48,681 bases of DNA from CAZGSN01 sp964371655. GTDB lineage: Bacteria > Desulfobacterota > Binatia > HRBIN30. This document shows, one piece after another, positions 7,543-15,142 of the stretch. The stretch spans positions 1-48,681 of the forward strand of contig CAYJOD010000045.1 of the NCBI GenBank assembly GCA_964371655.1, given 5' to 3'. The first letter of the stretch is position 1, and each line of letters begins with the position of its first letter. The notes beneath the pieces were generated by a model. The model worked only from the letters and a program-made list of their open reading frames with translations. It did no database searches and had not been told where the DNA came from. A program made the translations under genes and the position numbers.

Positions 7543-8115
7543 TCACGCGTCCAGTGTTTCTATCGTCAGTTGATCGTTCGTGTAGATGCAGATCTCGGCC
7601 GCAACGCGCATGGCCTCTTCGGCAATTGTGCGGGCGTCGAGTTGTGAGTGCTTGATGAGCACGCGCGCCGCGGCGAGAGCATAGTTGCCCCCCGAGCCAA
7701 TGGCGATCACGTCGTCGTCGGGCTCGATGACGTCACCACTGCCGGACAGCACCAGGAGCGCCTCTTTATCGGCGATGATGAGCAGAGCCTCCAGGCGTCG
7801 CAGGACACGATCGGTGCGCCAGTCTTTGGCGAGCTCGACCGCGGCCCGACGCAGGTTACCGTTGTACTGCTGGAGCTGTTTTTCGAACTTCTCGAACAGG
7901 GTAAAGGCATCGGCCGTCGCTCCGGCGAAGCCGGCGATCACCTTGCCGTCGTAAATGCGGCGCACCTTGCGAGCACTGCGTTTCATCACCGTTTGCCCCA
8001 GGCTCACCTGGCCGTCACCGGCAACGACCACCGTACCCTTGTGGCGAAGGGCCAGGATCGTCGTTCCATGAAATTCGTATCTCGTTTCGTTCATCTCGTC
8101 TCGCCTCTCGAACAA
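7543..8115 (-). CDS. hslV: ATP-dependent protease peptidase subunit HslV
   Basis: The protein has the proteasome-beta-like HslV sequence HGTTILALRHKGTVVVAGDG, with the N-terminal nucleophile Thr18 exposed after removal of a short propeptide. It continues with QVSLGQTVMKRSARKVRRIY and VIAGFAGATADAFTLFEKFE. Length (190 residues from ATG 8115, or 183 from ATG 8094) is normal. HslV forms a double hexamer that degrades proteins unfolded by the HslU ATPase in the cytosol. xerC lies upstream on the same strand, which is the usual xerC-hslV-hslU order. However, hslU does not follow: the next gene is a LamG protein. Its ATPase must lie elsewhere or be missing. Confidence 0.95.
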   Translation of the reverse strand: MFERRDEMNETRYEFHGTTILALRHKGTVVVAGDGQVSLGQTVMKRSARKVRRIYDGKVIAGFAGATADAFTLFEKFEKQLQQYNGNLRRAAVELAKDWRTDRVLRRLEALLIIADKEALLVLSGSGDVIEPDDDVIAIGSGGNYALAAARVLIKHSQLDARTIAEEAMRVAAEICIYTNDQLTIETLDA

Positions 8116-8138
8116 CCCCTAACACCCTAACCCGATAG

Positions 8139-8257
8139 AGCCGGAACCAAACAGGAAGAAATGGAAAACAGGAAACCGAAAACCGGAGATGGAAAACCGG
8201 CAAATTGATCAGTTTTCAGTTTCCGGTTTCCTGTTTCCGGTTTTCCATTTTCTTTCC
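8139..8257. repeat. Low-complexity palindrome built on GGAAACCGGAAAACC
   Basis: The left part repeats ACAGGAAACCGAAAACCGG-like units and the right part repeats the complement (GGTTTCCTGTTTCCGGTTTT), around the centre AAATTGATCAGTTTT. It lies between xerC and hslV. A related copy with the same units is at 11249-11358. Confidence 0.7.
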
Positions 8258-8316
8258 GTACTGCTCAAGACTTTCTCTACATAGGGACCAATAGCCGACA
8301 ACCCAACACCCTGCCC

Positions 8317-9228
8317 TCACGCCCGCGGATGCGCCTTGTCGTAGACGCTCATCAACTGGTCGAGGTTGACGTGGGTGTACTTCTGGGTCGTCGACAGGCT
8401 GGCGTGACCGAGCAGCTCCTGGATCGCGCGCAGATCGGCGCCGGCGCCGAGCAGGTGCGTGGCGAAGCTGTGGCGTAGAGCATGCGGGCTGGCCTTGGTG
8501 GCGATCCCGCTCTTCAAGACATAACGATCAAGCAAGCGTCCGACGCTGCGCGTGGTCAGGCGCCCACCGCGGCGGTTGAGGAAGACGACTTTGTCGTCGC
8601 GGACACCACGCGGGCAGAGCTCGCCGATCTGCGCCTGATAGGCCTGCAGGGCGGACAACGCTTTCTTGCCAACCGGAACCAACCGCTCTTTCCCACCCTT
8701 GCCGAGTACCCGGATCAACTCCAGCGCCGCATCGACGTCGTTCCAGTTGAGACCGACGAGCTCGGAAACACGGAGGCCGCAAGAGTAGGTCACTTCGAGG
8801 ATGGCGCGATCGCGAAGGCCAGCCGCCGTGGTCGCCGCCGGTGTATCGAGAAGACGGAACATATCGTCGACGGTGAGATGCACCGGCAGCTGCTTGTCCT
8901 TCTTCGGGGTCGCGATACCAACGGTCGGATCGCTGGTGATCGCTCCGCGCCGCAATAGGAAGCGAAAGAACACCTTGGCCGCGGACAGCTTGCGTCCCAC
9001 CGAGCTCTTGCGGTTGCGCTGCAAGAGATGCGCGAGGAACGCGCGAATCATCAGCGGGTCGACGGCACTGGCCACGGCTTCATCACCCGCCTCATTGACG
9101 GCCAGCCGGCGCTCGACAAGAAACGCGCGCAGCTGTCGCAGATCGCTGATGTAATTGCGAACCGTGTGCGGAGACGCATTCTCTTCAGCAACCAGCTTGC
9201 GTTCGAACTCGGTAATCTGACTTTGCAT
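8317..9228 (-). CDS. xerC: Tyrosine recombinase XerC/XerD
   Basis: A 303-residue recombinase with an N-terminal SAM-like core-binding domain (residues about 1-95) and a catalytic domain. The expected active-site residues are all visible: Arg153 (SCGLRVSEL), Lys177 (LGKGGKER), His249 and Arg252 (PHALRHSFATHLL), His275 (LLGHASLSTTQ) and the nucleophile Tyr284 (KYTHV). It resolves chromosome dimers at dif. Length and the neighbouring hslV match the housekeeping XerC type rather than a phage integrase. XerC and XerD cannot be told apart safely here. A palindromic repeat of about 120 bp separates it from hslV. Confidence 0.92.
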   Translation of the reverse strand: MQSQITEFERKLVAEENASPHTVRNYISDLRQLRAFLVERRLAVNEAGDEAVASAVDPLMIRAFLAHLLQRNRKSSVGRKLSAAKVFFRFLLRRGAITSDPTVGIATPKKDKQLPVHLTVDDMFRLLDTPAATTAAGLRDRAILEVTYSCGLRVSELVGLNWNDVDAALELIRVLGKGGKERLVPVGKKALSALQAYQAQIGELCPRGVRDDKVVFLNRRGGRLTTRSVGRLLDRYVLKSGIATKASPHALRHSFATHLLGAGADLRAIQELLGHASLSTTQKYTHVNLDQLMSVYDKAHPRA

Positions 9229-9343
9229 GCTCGGGGTCGCTTATCGCATATCGCGTGTCGCCCGCCAATCGCCGCCAGGGTGGTGGGTTATTGAGCGTTG
9301 CATAAGTAATAGAAGCCCGGACGCGGAACGGACGAAGAGGACC

Positions 9344-9452
9344 AACCACAGAGGCACAGAGGACACCGAGAAAGAACCCGGACAAATGAAGGGTCAACAA
9401 CTGTGCTTGAACACTTAGCGGCTTCTCTGTGGCCTCTGTGTCTCTGTGGTTC
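9344..9452. repeat. Palindromic repeat of the CACAGAGGCACAGAGGACAC family
   Basis: The left arm AACCACAGAGGCACAGAGGA (9344-9363) pairs with the right arm at 9422-9452 (CTCTGTGTCTCTGTGGTT). It lies upstream of xerC. It is a member of the same sequence family as 3705-3870, 28252-28358 and 30102-30370. Confidence 0.7.
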
Positions 9453-9500
9453 ATTTTCTATTTCTTTTGCAATCGTCAGTAATCTGATGTTTTCGCCTGA

Positions 9501-9595
9501 TGTCATCCCGAGCGAAGCGCGGGATCCGACAGCGTTCCCTCACGCTGCGGCAGAAGATTCCTCGCCGCATAAGTGCGATGGCTCGGAATGACAAT
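9501..9595. repeat. Dispersed GTCATCCCGAGCGAAGCG repeat, copy 1
   Basis: The segment runs from TGTCATCCCGAGCGAAGC to GGCTCGGAATGACAAT, its ends being imperfect inverted repeats of each other. The interior includes GAAGATTCCTCGCCGC. A second copy in the opposite sense is at 14948-15051. Elements with this TGTCATCCCGAGCGAAG signature are common in many bacterial genomes. Confidence 0.65.
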
Positions 9596-9658
9596 AGGTG
9601 ATCCACCCGCAACACCCTGGAATTGCGTTCGGACGATATGCGATAAGCGAGACGCGAT

Positions 9659-9946
9659 ATGCGCGCCTGTCATCACTGCCGAAAATCAATCGGCGATATC
9701 GAGAGAGTCGGGCGCCGCGACACCTGCTTGTCGTGCGGCGCCGACCTGCACTGCTGTCTGAACTGCGAGTTCTACGAGCCGACGCAGCACAACCAGTGCC
9801 GCGAGACGGAGGCGGAGCGGCAGGTCGACAAGCAGGTCGGCAACTTCTGCGACTACTTCAGCTTCCGCACCGGCGGCACCGCCGTCACCAAGAAGGACGA
9901 GGCGCGCGCCAAGCTCGATGCCCTGTTCGGAAGGAAGAAGGCCTGA
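9659..9946 (+). CDS. Small Cys-rich zinc-ribbon-like protein
   Basis: A 95-residue protein with Cys clusters CHHC (residues 4-7), CLSC (23-26), CCLNC (32-36), then single Cys at 47 and 64. This spacing suggests one or two structural zinc sites. The C-terminus is helical and basic (KKDEARAKLDALFGRKKA). I do not recognise a named family with a known function. It is probably cytoplasmic. The stop overlaps the start of the following lipoprotein gene by one base (TGATG), so the two are translated together. Confidence 0.7.
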   Translation: MRACHHCRKSIGDIERVGRRDTCLSCGADLHCCLNCEFYEPTQHNQCRETEAERQVDKQVGNFCDYFSFRTGGTAVTKKDEARAKLDALFGRKKA

Positions 9947-10350
9947 TGGTGCACCTGCGAACCTACGCGCGGCTCTGGCTTCTCGTGCTCGTGGCCGCCT
10001 GCCACTCCGATCCGAACAGTCCGCAAGGTGTGGCCGAGGGTTTCGTCGATCAGCATTACGTGATGATCGACATCAAGGCGGCCAAGCAGTTCAGCACCGG
10101 CCTTGCCCTACACAAGCTCGAGAAAGAAGAGAGCCTCACCACCGGCAACAGCATCGACGAAGCAACCAGGAAGCCCACGGTCCGCTATCGTTTGATCGAG
10201 AAGCGCGACAGCCCCGAACAACCCTCCTTCGTCTTCGAGGGCACCATTTACGCCGACGGTGACGACGATAGCTTCACGCGCAAGTGGCTGATCACCACCC
10301 GCCGCGACGGCGACACCTGGAAGGTGTCGAATTTCGAGGAGTACGAGTAG
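9946..10350 (+). CDS. Small lipoprotein of unknown function
   Basis: A 134-residue protein starting at ATG 9946. Residues 1-19 are a lipoprotein signal, LWLLVLVAAC, with the lipidated Cys at 19. The mature part begins HSDPNSPQGVAEGFVDQHYV. It shows the pattern of small NTF2-like or DUF4878-like lipoproteins: a helix (GVAEGFVDQHYVMIDIKAAK) and strands ending WKVSNFEEYE. The resemblance is weak. It is coupled to the upstream zinc-ribbon gene by a one-base overlap. Envelope location is supported by the signal; function is unknown. Confidence 0.7.
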   Translation: MVHLRTYARLWLLVLVAACHSDPNSPQGVAEGFVDQHYVMIDIKAAKQFSTGLALHKLEKEESLTTGNSIDEATRKPTVRYRLIEKRDSPEQPSFVFEGTIYADGDDDSFTRKWLITTRRDGDTWKVSNFEEYE

Positions 10351-10548
10351 GAGATATCCTCCGTTTCTCAAGGACAGCGGTAGATGCATGGCATTCCGTG
10401 CAGCTACGGAAGCATACACCCGCTGACCGCTTGCTCACGCGCGCGGCTCTGCCTTGGCGAAAACCTGCGGATCCCGACCTGAGCCGCGACCGTCAGGGAG
10501 CGGTGATTCGTGGGACCTCCCACACCTGCCCTTAGTCGCGGCCCGTTT

Positions 10549-11166
10549 TCAGACCGTGCCGAGGATGTTGCGTAAGCACGTCAGCGTCGGCGGCAGCGCC
10601 GCTTGCCACAGCCATTCGACGTCGACCCAAAAGCCGCCGACGACGATGGATTGGAGCCGGCCGCTCGCCAGCTCGCGGGTTGCGTAGCCCTCGCCGCGGC
10701 GGGTTTCGATGCGGACGCTTTGGGCACGCGGGTCGATCAGCCAAATCTCATCGATGCCCGCTTCGCGATAACGTGGCAGCTTCTCGCGGAGATCGAAACG
10801 CGGATCGCTTTCGGAAGCGATCTCGATGACAAAGTCGGCTGCACCTTCGAGACGATTCTGCCCCATGAGATGTTGCCGGCTGTCTCGAATCACCATGAGA
10901 TCGGGCTCCGGCGACCAGCTTTCGTCGAGCCGCATCGGATAGCGCGAGCCGCGCACCACCGCACCGCCCTTCTCACCGAGATAGACGCTCAGGAGTGTGA
11001 GAAGGAAACGGAACAGGTCTTCGTGGCGATTCGATGCAGGTGAGTGCATGACGATTCTCCCGTCCAGGAACTCCCAGTCGCTGTCCTCACCAGCGAGACG
11101 GTAGAAGTCCGCTTCCGTCATCTCCGGCTTGATGATCTCGAAGGGCGGCTCGATATCCAAGTGCAT
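10549..11166 (-). CDS. Uma2-family (DUF820) putative nuclease
   Basis: A 205-residue protein with the complete Uma2 pattern: WEFLDGRIVMHSPASNRHED near the start, the metal-binding residues in WSPEPDLMVIRD (Asp89) and DFVIEIASES (Glu115), then LPRYREAGIDEIWLIDPRA. It is the second Uma2 gene in the window but differs clearly in sequence from the one at 2913-3623, so the two were probably acquired separately. The family has a restriction-endonuclease-like fold. Its target and role are not established. No partner gene is adjacent. Confidence 0.88.
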   Translation of the reverse strand: MHLDIEPPFEIIKPEMTEADFYRLAGEDSDWEFLDGRIVMHSPASNRHEDLFRFLLTLLSVYLGEKGGAVVRGSRYPMRLDESWSPEPDLMVIRDSRQHLMGQNRLEGAADFVIEIASESDPRFDLREKLPRYREAGIDEIWLIDPRAQSVRIETRRGEGYATRELASGRLQSIVVGGFWVDVEWLWQAALPPTLTCLRNILGTV

Positions 11167-11248
11167 GTGACGCTTCTAGCATCAGGCGCCGCCGCTTGTC
11201 AGCAAGAGCGGCGAGTCACCATTAGGTAATCCGGCAGAGGCGAGATCG

Positions 11249-11358
11249 AACAGGAAGAAATGAAAAACAGGAGACGGAAAACCGGAAATGACAAGCCGGC
11301 CAATCGACCGGCTTCCAGTCTCCGGTCTTCTGTCTCCGGTTTCCCATTTCGTTTCCGT
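11249..11358. repeat. Low-complexity palindrome, second copy of the GGAAAACCGG type
   Basis: The left half (ACAGGAGACGGAAAACCGG and similar) and right half (CCGGTCTTCTGTCTCCGGTT) are complementary around AAGCCGGCCAATCGACCGGC. It resembles 8139-8257 in both unit and design. It lies between the enoyl-CoA hydratase and Uma2 genes. Confidence 0.7.
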
Positions 11359-11378
11359 GCCGCTCACGTGGCCCGTCC

Positions 11379-12179
11379 TTACCTCCCGGTGAATCTCGGC
11401 GCGCGCTTCTCGATGATAGCGGTCACGCCTTCTCTGGCGTCGGCGGTCGTGAAGGTGATCCCCTGCTGCAGACCTTCGTAGTCGAGTGCCTCCTCGAGGG
11501 TATGGTGCTCGCTTCGGTAGATGGCCTTCTTCACCATACGATTGGCGATCGGACCGGCGCTGGCGATTTCGCTGGCAAGCGTCTGTACCGCGGCTTCGAA
11601 CTGCTCGCGTGGCACGGCGCGAGTGACGACACCGAGACGCTCGGCCTCGACCGCATCGAAGAGGCGTCCGGTGAAGAACAGCTCGCAGGCCCGTGAGGTT
11701 CCAACCAGTCGCGGCAGGAAGTAGGTCCCACCCATGCCCGGATGGATGCCGAGCTTGGTGAAGGTCATACCCATCTTGGCGTCGGCGACCGCGATGCGCA
11801 GGTCGCAGGCAAGCGCGATGCACAGTCCAGCGCCGATCGCGTGACCGTTGATCGCGGCGATCGTTGGCATCGGTAGATTACGGATCGATAGATAACGGGC
11901 ATAGAAGTCGCGCGGCGAACCCTCCATCGACGGCACCTCGCCCCCTGCCTCCAACCCGGCATCGCGCCCCAACATCCCGAGGTCGCCACCGGAGCTGAAC
12001 GACTTGCCGCTGCCGGTGAGGACGACGACGCGCAGCGAGGTGTCACGGCGCAGCTCCTCGACAACACGAACGATTTCGTCGCCCATCGCCGGGGTCATGG
12101 AGTTCCGGGTTTCGGGTCGGTTGAAGGTGAGGGTCGCAATCCCCAAACTCCGCTCCAGTCGAATATGCTCGTAGCTCAT
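11379..12179 (-). CDS. Enoyl-CoA hydratase/isomerase family protein
   Basis: A 266-residue crotonase-fold enzyme. Landmarks are TLTFNRPETRNSMTP, the oxyanion-hole segment GKSFSSGGDLGML, IAAINGHAIGAGLCIALACD and MGMTFTKLGIHPGMGGTYFL. In the last, the usual catalytic Glu of hydratases (around GIxPExGG) is replaced by His-Pro-Gly-Met, while the second region DLRIAVADAKMG is normal. Crotonases with such changes may act on different acyl-CoAs or reactions, so hydratase activity is uncertain. The C-terminus (FTTADAREGVTAIIEKRAP) is the family tail. It stands alone, without thiolase or dehydrogenase neighbours. Confidence 0.85.
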   Translation of the reverse strand: MSYEHIRLERSLGIATLTFNRPETRNSMTPAMGDEIVRVVEELRRDTSLRVVVLTGSGKSFSSGGDLGMLGRDAGLEAGGEVPSMEGSPRDFYARYLSIRNLPMPTIAAINGHAIGAGLCIALACDLRIAVADAKMGMTFTKLGIHPGMGGTYFLPRLVGTSRACELFFTGRLFDAVEAERLGVVTRAVPREQFEAAVQTLASEIASAGPIANRMVKKAIYRSEHHTLEEALDYEGLQQGITFTTADAREGVTAIIEKRAPRFTGR

Positions 12180-12350
12180 CGAATCATCCTCCTTGCGATT
12201 TGACGACGACGCCTATGCCACATCGAGGAGCGTCTGTCGCCATCCACAGAGACGCGGAGACGACGTACGGCGGCGTGGCGCACGGCAGAATCTCGAATCA
12301 GAATCTCGAAGCAGTTGTCAGAGCGCCGCCTTCAATGGTAATGGCCTACC

Positions 12351-12608
12351 ATGAAGACCACCATTGATAAGGCAGGTCGCGTGGTCATTCCGGCGTCCAT
12401 CAGAGCTCGCACCGGCCTACACGCCGGAGCCGAGCTCGAAGTCGTCGTCGAAGACTTCGCCATTCGACTGGTACGCAGCACCCCGGGTCCCAGGCTTGAG
12501 CGCGTCGGCAAGCGTCTCGTCGCGCGACCCACCGTAGAGAGCCGCAAGCTACCTAAGGTCGACGTCGCCAAGTTGGTGGAAGACGAGCGTAACCGATGGC
12601 CGTGGTAG
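12351..12608 (+). CDS. AbrB/SpoVT-type antitoxin (VapB-like)
   Basis: An 85-residue protein starting MKTTIDKAGRVVIPASIRAR and continuing LHAGAELEVVVED. This is the swapped-hairpin AbrB DNA-binding domain used by many VapB antitoxins. The C-terminal half (VDVAKLVEDERNRWPW) should bind and inhibit the toxin. Its 3' end overlaps the PIN toxin gene by 13 bases. It probably represses its own promoter in complex with the toxin. Confidence 0.88.
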   Translation: MKTTIDKAGRVVIPASIRARTGLHAGAELEVVVEDFAIRLVRSTPGPRLERVGKRLVARPTVESRKLPKVDVAKLVEDERNRWPW

Positions 12609-13069
12609 CACCCGTATTCTTCGACACGACGGTGCTACTCGCCGGCATGATCGACATGGGAGACGTGTCGGTCGCGCCGCAAGCAGTGCTGACAGCCATT
12701 GCGGCGGGGCGCGTCAAGCGGCCGCTGACAGCGTGGCACTGCTGTCTGGAGTTTTACTCCGTGGCCACCCGGTTGCCGCCCGAGTTCCGGCTGCGACCCG
12801 CCGACGCCGTCCACCTCCTCGAGGAGGAAGTACTGGGGCGCTTTGAAGTCGTCGACCTACCAGCACAGGAACGGAAACGACTGCTGCAGGATGCGGCCCG
12901 CGACGGTGTAAGCGGCGGACGCGTCTACGATCTCCACATCGCGGAGGCGGCGCGAGTCCATGGAGCACGAATCGTAGTCACCGATAATTGCCGTCACTTC
13001 TTGGCGCTGCTGCGCTACGATATCCGCGTGCTGAGCACAGCAGAGTTTCTGTCCGAGCTCGGCGGTTGA
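12596..13069 (+). CDS. PIN-domain ribonuclease toxin (VapC-like)
   Basis: A 157-residue PIN-domain protein. The conserved acidic residues appear in VFFDTTVLLAG (first Asp), WHCCLEFYSVAT (Glu), GGRVYDLHIAEAARVH (third acidic residue, Asp) and IVVTDNCRHF (fourth, Asp). All four are kept, so it should be an active metal-dependent RNase that cuts tRNA or rRNA when the antitoxin is lost. It is coupled to the AbrB-type gene upstream. It is intact, unlike the PIN fragment at the left edge of the window. Confidence 0.9.
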   Translation: MAVVAPVFFDTTVLLAGMIDMGDVSVAPQAVLTAIAAGRVKRPLTAWHCCLEFYSVATRLPPEFRLRPADAVHLLEEEVLGRFEVVDLPAQERKRLLQDAARDGVSGGRVYDLHIAEAARVHGARIVVTDNCRHFLALLRYDIRVLSTAEFLSELGG

Positions 13070-13122
13070 ACGCCAATCCGGAGGAGCGGTAACTGCCGCC
13101 CCGCCACGGGCTTGGCGTCGGC

Positions 13123-14880
13123 TCAGTGCGCCGGCTCGGGCGCGCCTTGCCACCACTGCTTGACCGCCTGCTTCAAGGTCGGGCCGAAGTTGTAGTACGG
13201 CGGGTTGTTGCTCAGGAAGCCGATCTTGTACTGCGGTGGGTAGCGCAGCAGCTCCTTCATGTAGATGCCGGCCGCCAGCATCGCCGCGCCGCCCGAAGGA
13301 ATGTGGCGAATGCCAACGCTGACGTCTTCCTGCGGGTCGGTGTACAGGTTGACGAGGACCGCGCCACCGGTCTCGGTGATGATCGGGCCGCTGAAGCCGC
13401 CGGTGTGTCCCTTGTCGAAGAAGCCGTTCTCGAGCTCGGCTGTGAAGATGTATTTGAACTCGTCGACGCGCATGGCGCTGAAGTATTGGTTCAGGGTGTA
13501 GGGACGGCTGCGGCGCGACGACTGACCACCGTCGGCGACCAGGAACGAGGCCTGGTCGACGCCGTCGATATAGGTGTCCTTCGCGAAGAACGGCGCCAGC
13601 TCGGCACCGGGGTGGCCGGCGAGCGACACGATCGTCGGCAGCAGGTCGGCGACGTCGAACAAGCCGTCCGACTTGCGCGGTTTGATCATGCCCTTCCACG
13701 AAACGAAGGTCGGCACCCGCACTCCGCCTTCCCAGCTCGAGCCCTTGCAGCCGCGAAACGGCGTGTGCCCGTGCGGCGGAACTTCGCACTCGGGTCCATT
13801 GTCCGAGGTCATCAAGATCAGCGTGTTCTCGAGCTGCCCGGCATCCTGCAGCGCCTTCACCAGCTGCCCGAGGATGTAATCCATCTCGACCATGCAGTCG
13901 GCGTACGTGGTATGCGCCACCGAGCGACCCGCCCATTGGTCGTTGGGATAGTTGTCGAAGTGGCAACCGCGGGTCGCATGATAGAGGAAGAACGGTTGCT
14001 GGCTGATCGCCATGCGCTTGATGAAATCGAGGCTGTACTTCATCCACTCCTGATCCAGATTCTTGATTGAATCGAGATCGATCACGCCGACCTCTTCGCA
14101 CTTGGTCGCATTCTTCGGCGTGCAGTGGACGTCGGACTTGCTGAACGGCTGCCTTTCGATCATCGCAAAGCGCTCGGGGTTGAGAGCGATTTCCGGATTG
14201 AAGTCGACGTCGCGCCACTCGGTGTACATGTCCGAGACGCCGAGAAAGCCGCGGTAGTCGTCGTAGCCGACGTTCTGCGGCAGCGACGACTGATTTTCGC
14301 CCATGTGCCACTTACCGATGCCTTGAGTCACGTATCCGAGTTTCTTCAAGATCGCCGGCAAGGTCACGACACCCTCGAGCCCGCCGGGCTCACCGTACAT
14401 AGGCGGCCGCAGCAGACCATGGTGCAAGGGATTCTGGCCGGTGTGGATCGAGGCGCGCGTCGGCGTACACGATGGCGCCGAGTACGCCGAGGTCAGGATC
14501 AAGCCTTCGTTGGCGAGGCGGTCCATTGTCGGCGTATCATTGCCAACTGCAACGCCGCCGCCGTTGAAGCCAGGATCCATCCAACCGACATCGTCCATGA
14601 GGAAGACGAGCACGTTGGGTTTGCGTCCGGTGCGCTTTTCCAGCTCAGCCAACTTATCGCGCGCCGCTTTGTCCTGCTGCGGATGCGGCACCACCGGATA
14701 CATATTGTCGGCAGGCTTGATGTCTTGCACATGCCACGCCTGACTCGGGTCGTTGTAACCCTTGGCCGTGGTCGGGCCGGTCGAAGAGCCGCGCCGGTTC
14801 TGCGCCCGCGCCACACCACCCCACGCCGCCACGCTCGCCATTGCGCCAACGACCACCAACAATCGAAGCGTCTTCATCAT
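13123..14880 (-). CDS. Exported arylsulfatase-type sulfatase
   Basis: A 585-residue protein with a cleavable signal peptide (TLRLLVVVGAMASVAAWGG, cleavage near ARA-Q). The alkaline-phosphatase-fold sulfatase domain starts with NVLVFLMDDVGWMD (metal ligands Asp96 and Asp97). It carries the formylglycine motif SCTPTRASIHTG, in which Cys138 is the residue oxidised by a maturase. It then has GKWHMG and LMTSDNGPE for the remaining metal and sulfate ligands. It hydrolyses sulfate esters in the periplasm or outside. The substrate is not predictable. Neither a formylglycine-generating enzyme nor an anaerobic sulfatase maturase is in the window. It stands alone on its strand. Confidence 0.93.
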   Translation of the reverse strand: MMKTLRLLVVVGAMASVAAWGGVARAQNRRGSSTGPTTAKGYNDPSQAWHVQDIKPADNMYPVVPHPQQDKAARDKLAELEKRTGRKPNVLVFLMDDVGWMDPGFNGGGVAVGNDTPTMDRLANEGLILTSAYSAPSCTPTRASIHTGQNPLHHGLLRPPMYGEPGGLEGVVTLPAILKKLGYVTQGIGKWHMGENQSSLPQNVGYDDYRGFLGVSDMYTEWRDVDFNPEIALNPERFAMIERQPFSKSDVHCTPKNATKCEEVGVIDLDSIKNLDQEWMKYSLDFIKRMAISQQPFFLYHATRGCHFDNYPNDQWAGRSVAHTTYADCMVEMDYILGQLVKALQDAGQLENTLILMTSDNGPECEVPPHGHTPFRGCKGSSWEGGVRVPTFVSWKGMIKPRKSDGLFDVADLLPTIVSLAGHPGAELAPFFAKDTYIDGVDQASFLVADGGQSSRRSRPYTLNQYFSAMRVDEFKYIFTAELENGFFDKGHTGGFSGPIITETGGAVLVNLYTDPQEDVSVGIRHIPSGGAAMLAAGIYMKELLRYPPQYKIGFLSNNPPYYNFGPTLKQAVKQWWQGAPEPAH

Positions 14881-14947
14881 TGGCGCCTTATGTCATCGCG
14901 GTTGAACTATTGAAACCGGCGGAACCCACCGGGAGCGGGTCCATTTG

Positions 14948-15051
14948 ATTGTCATTCCGAGCCGTCGCACCTTCCGCGGCGAGGAATCTTCCGGCCGCCG
15001 CCGTGGGCACGGCATTCCACTGCAGATCCCTCGCTTCGCTCGGGATGACAT
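14948..15051. repeat. Dispersed GTCATCCCGAGCGAAGCG repeat, copy 2 (inverted)
   Basis: It starts ATTGTCATTCCGAGCC and ends CGCTTCGCTCGGGATGACA, the reverse of copy 1 at 9501-9595, and also contains GAGGAATCTTCCGGC. It lies between the sulfatase and acyl-CoA dehydrogenase genes, separating two transcripts on the same strand. Confidence 0.65.
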
Positions 15052-15142
15052 CGGGCGCAAACATGAAACTGACCTACCACCAATCCGTCGGGTCGCAGGG
15101 GGAGGAACGTGCTTGCCGCCCCTAACTCGGCAGTTCTCCTGC

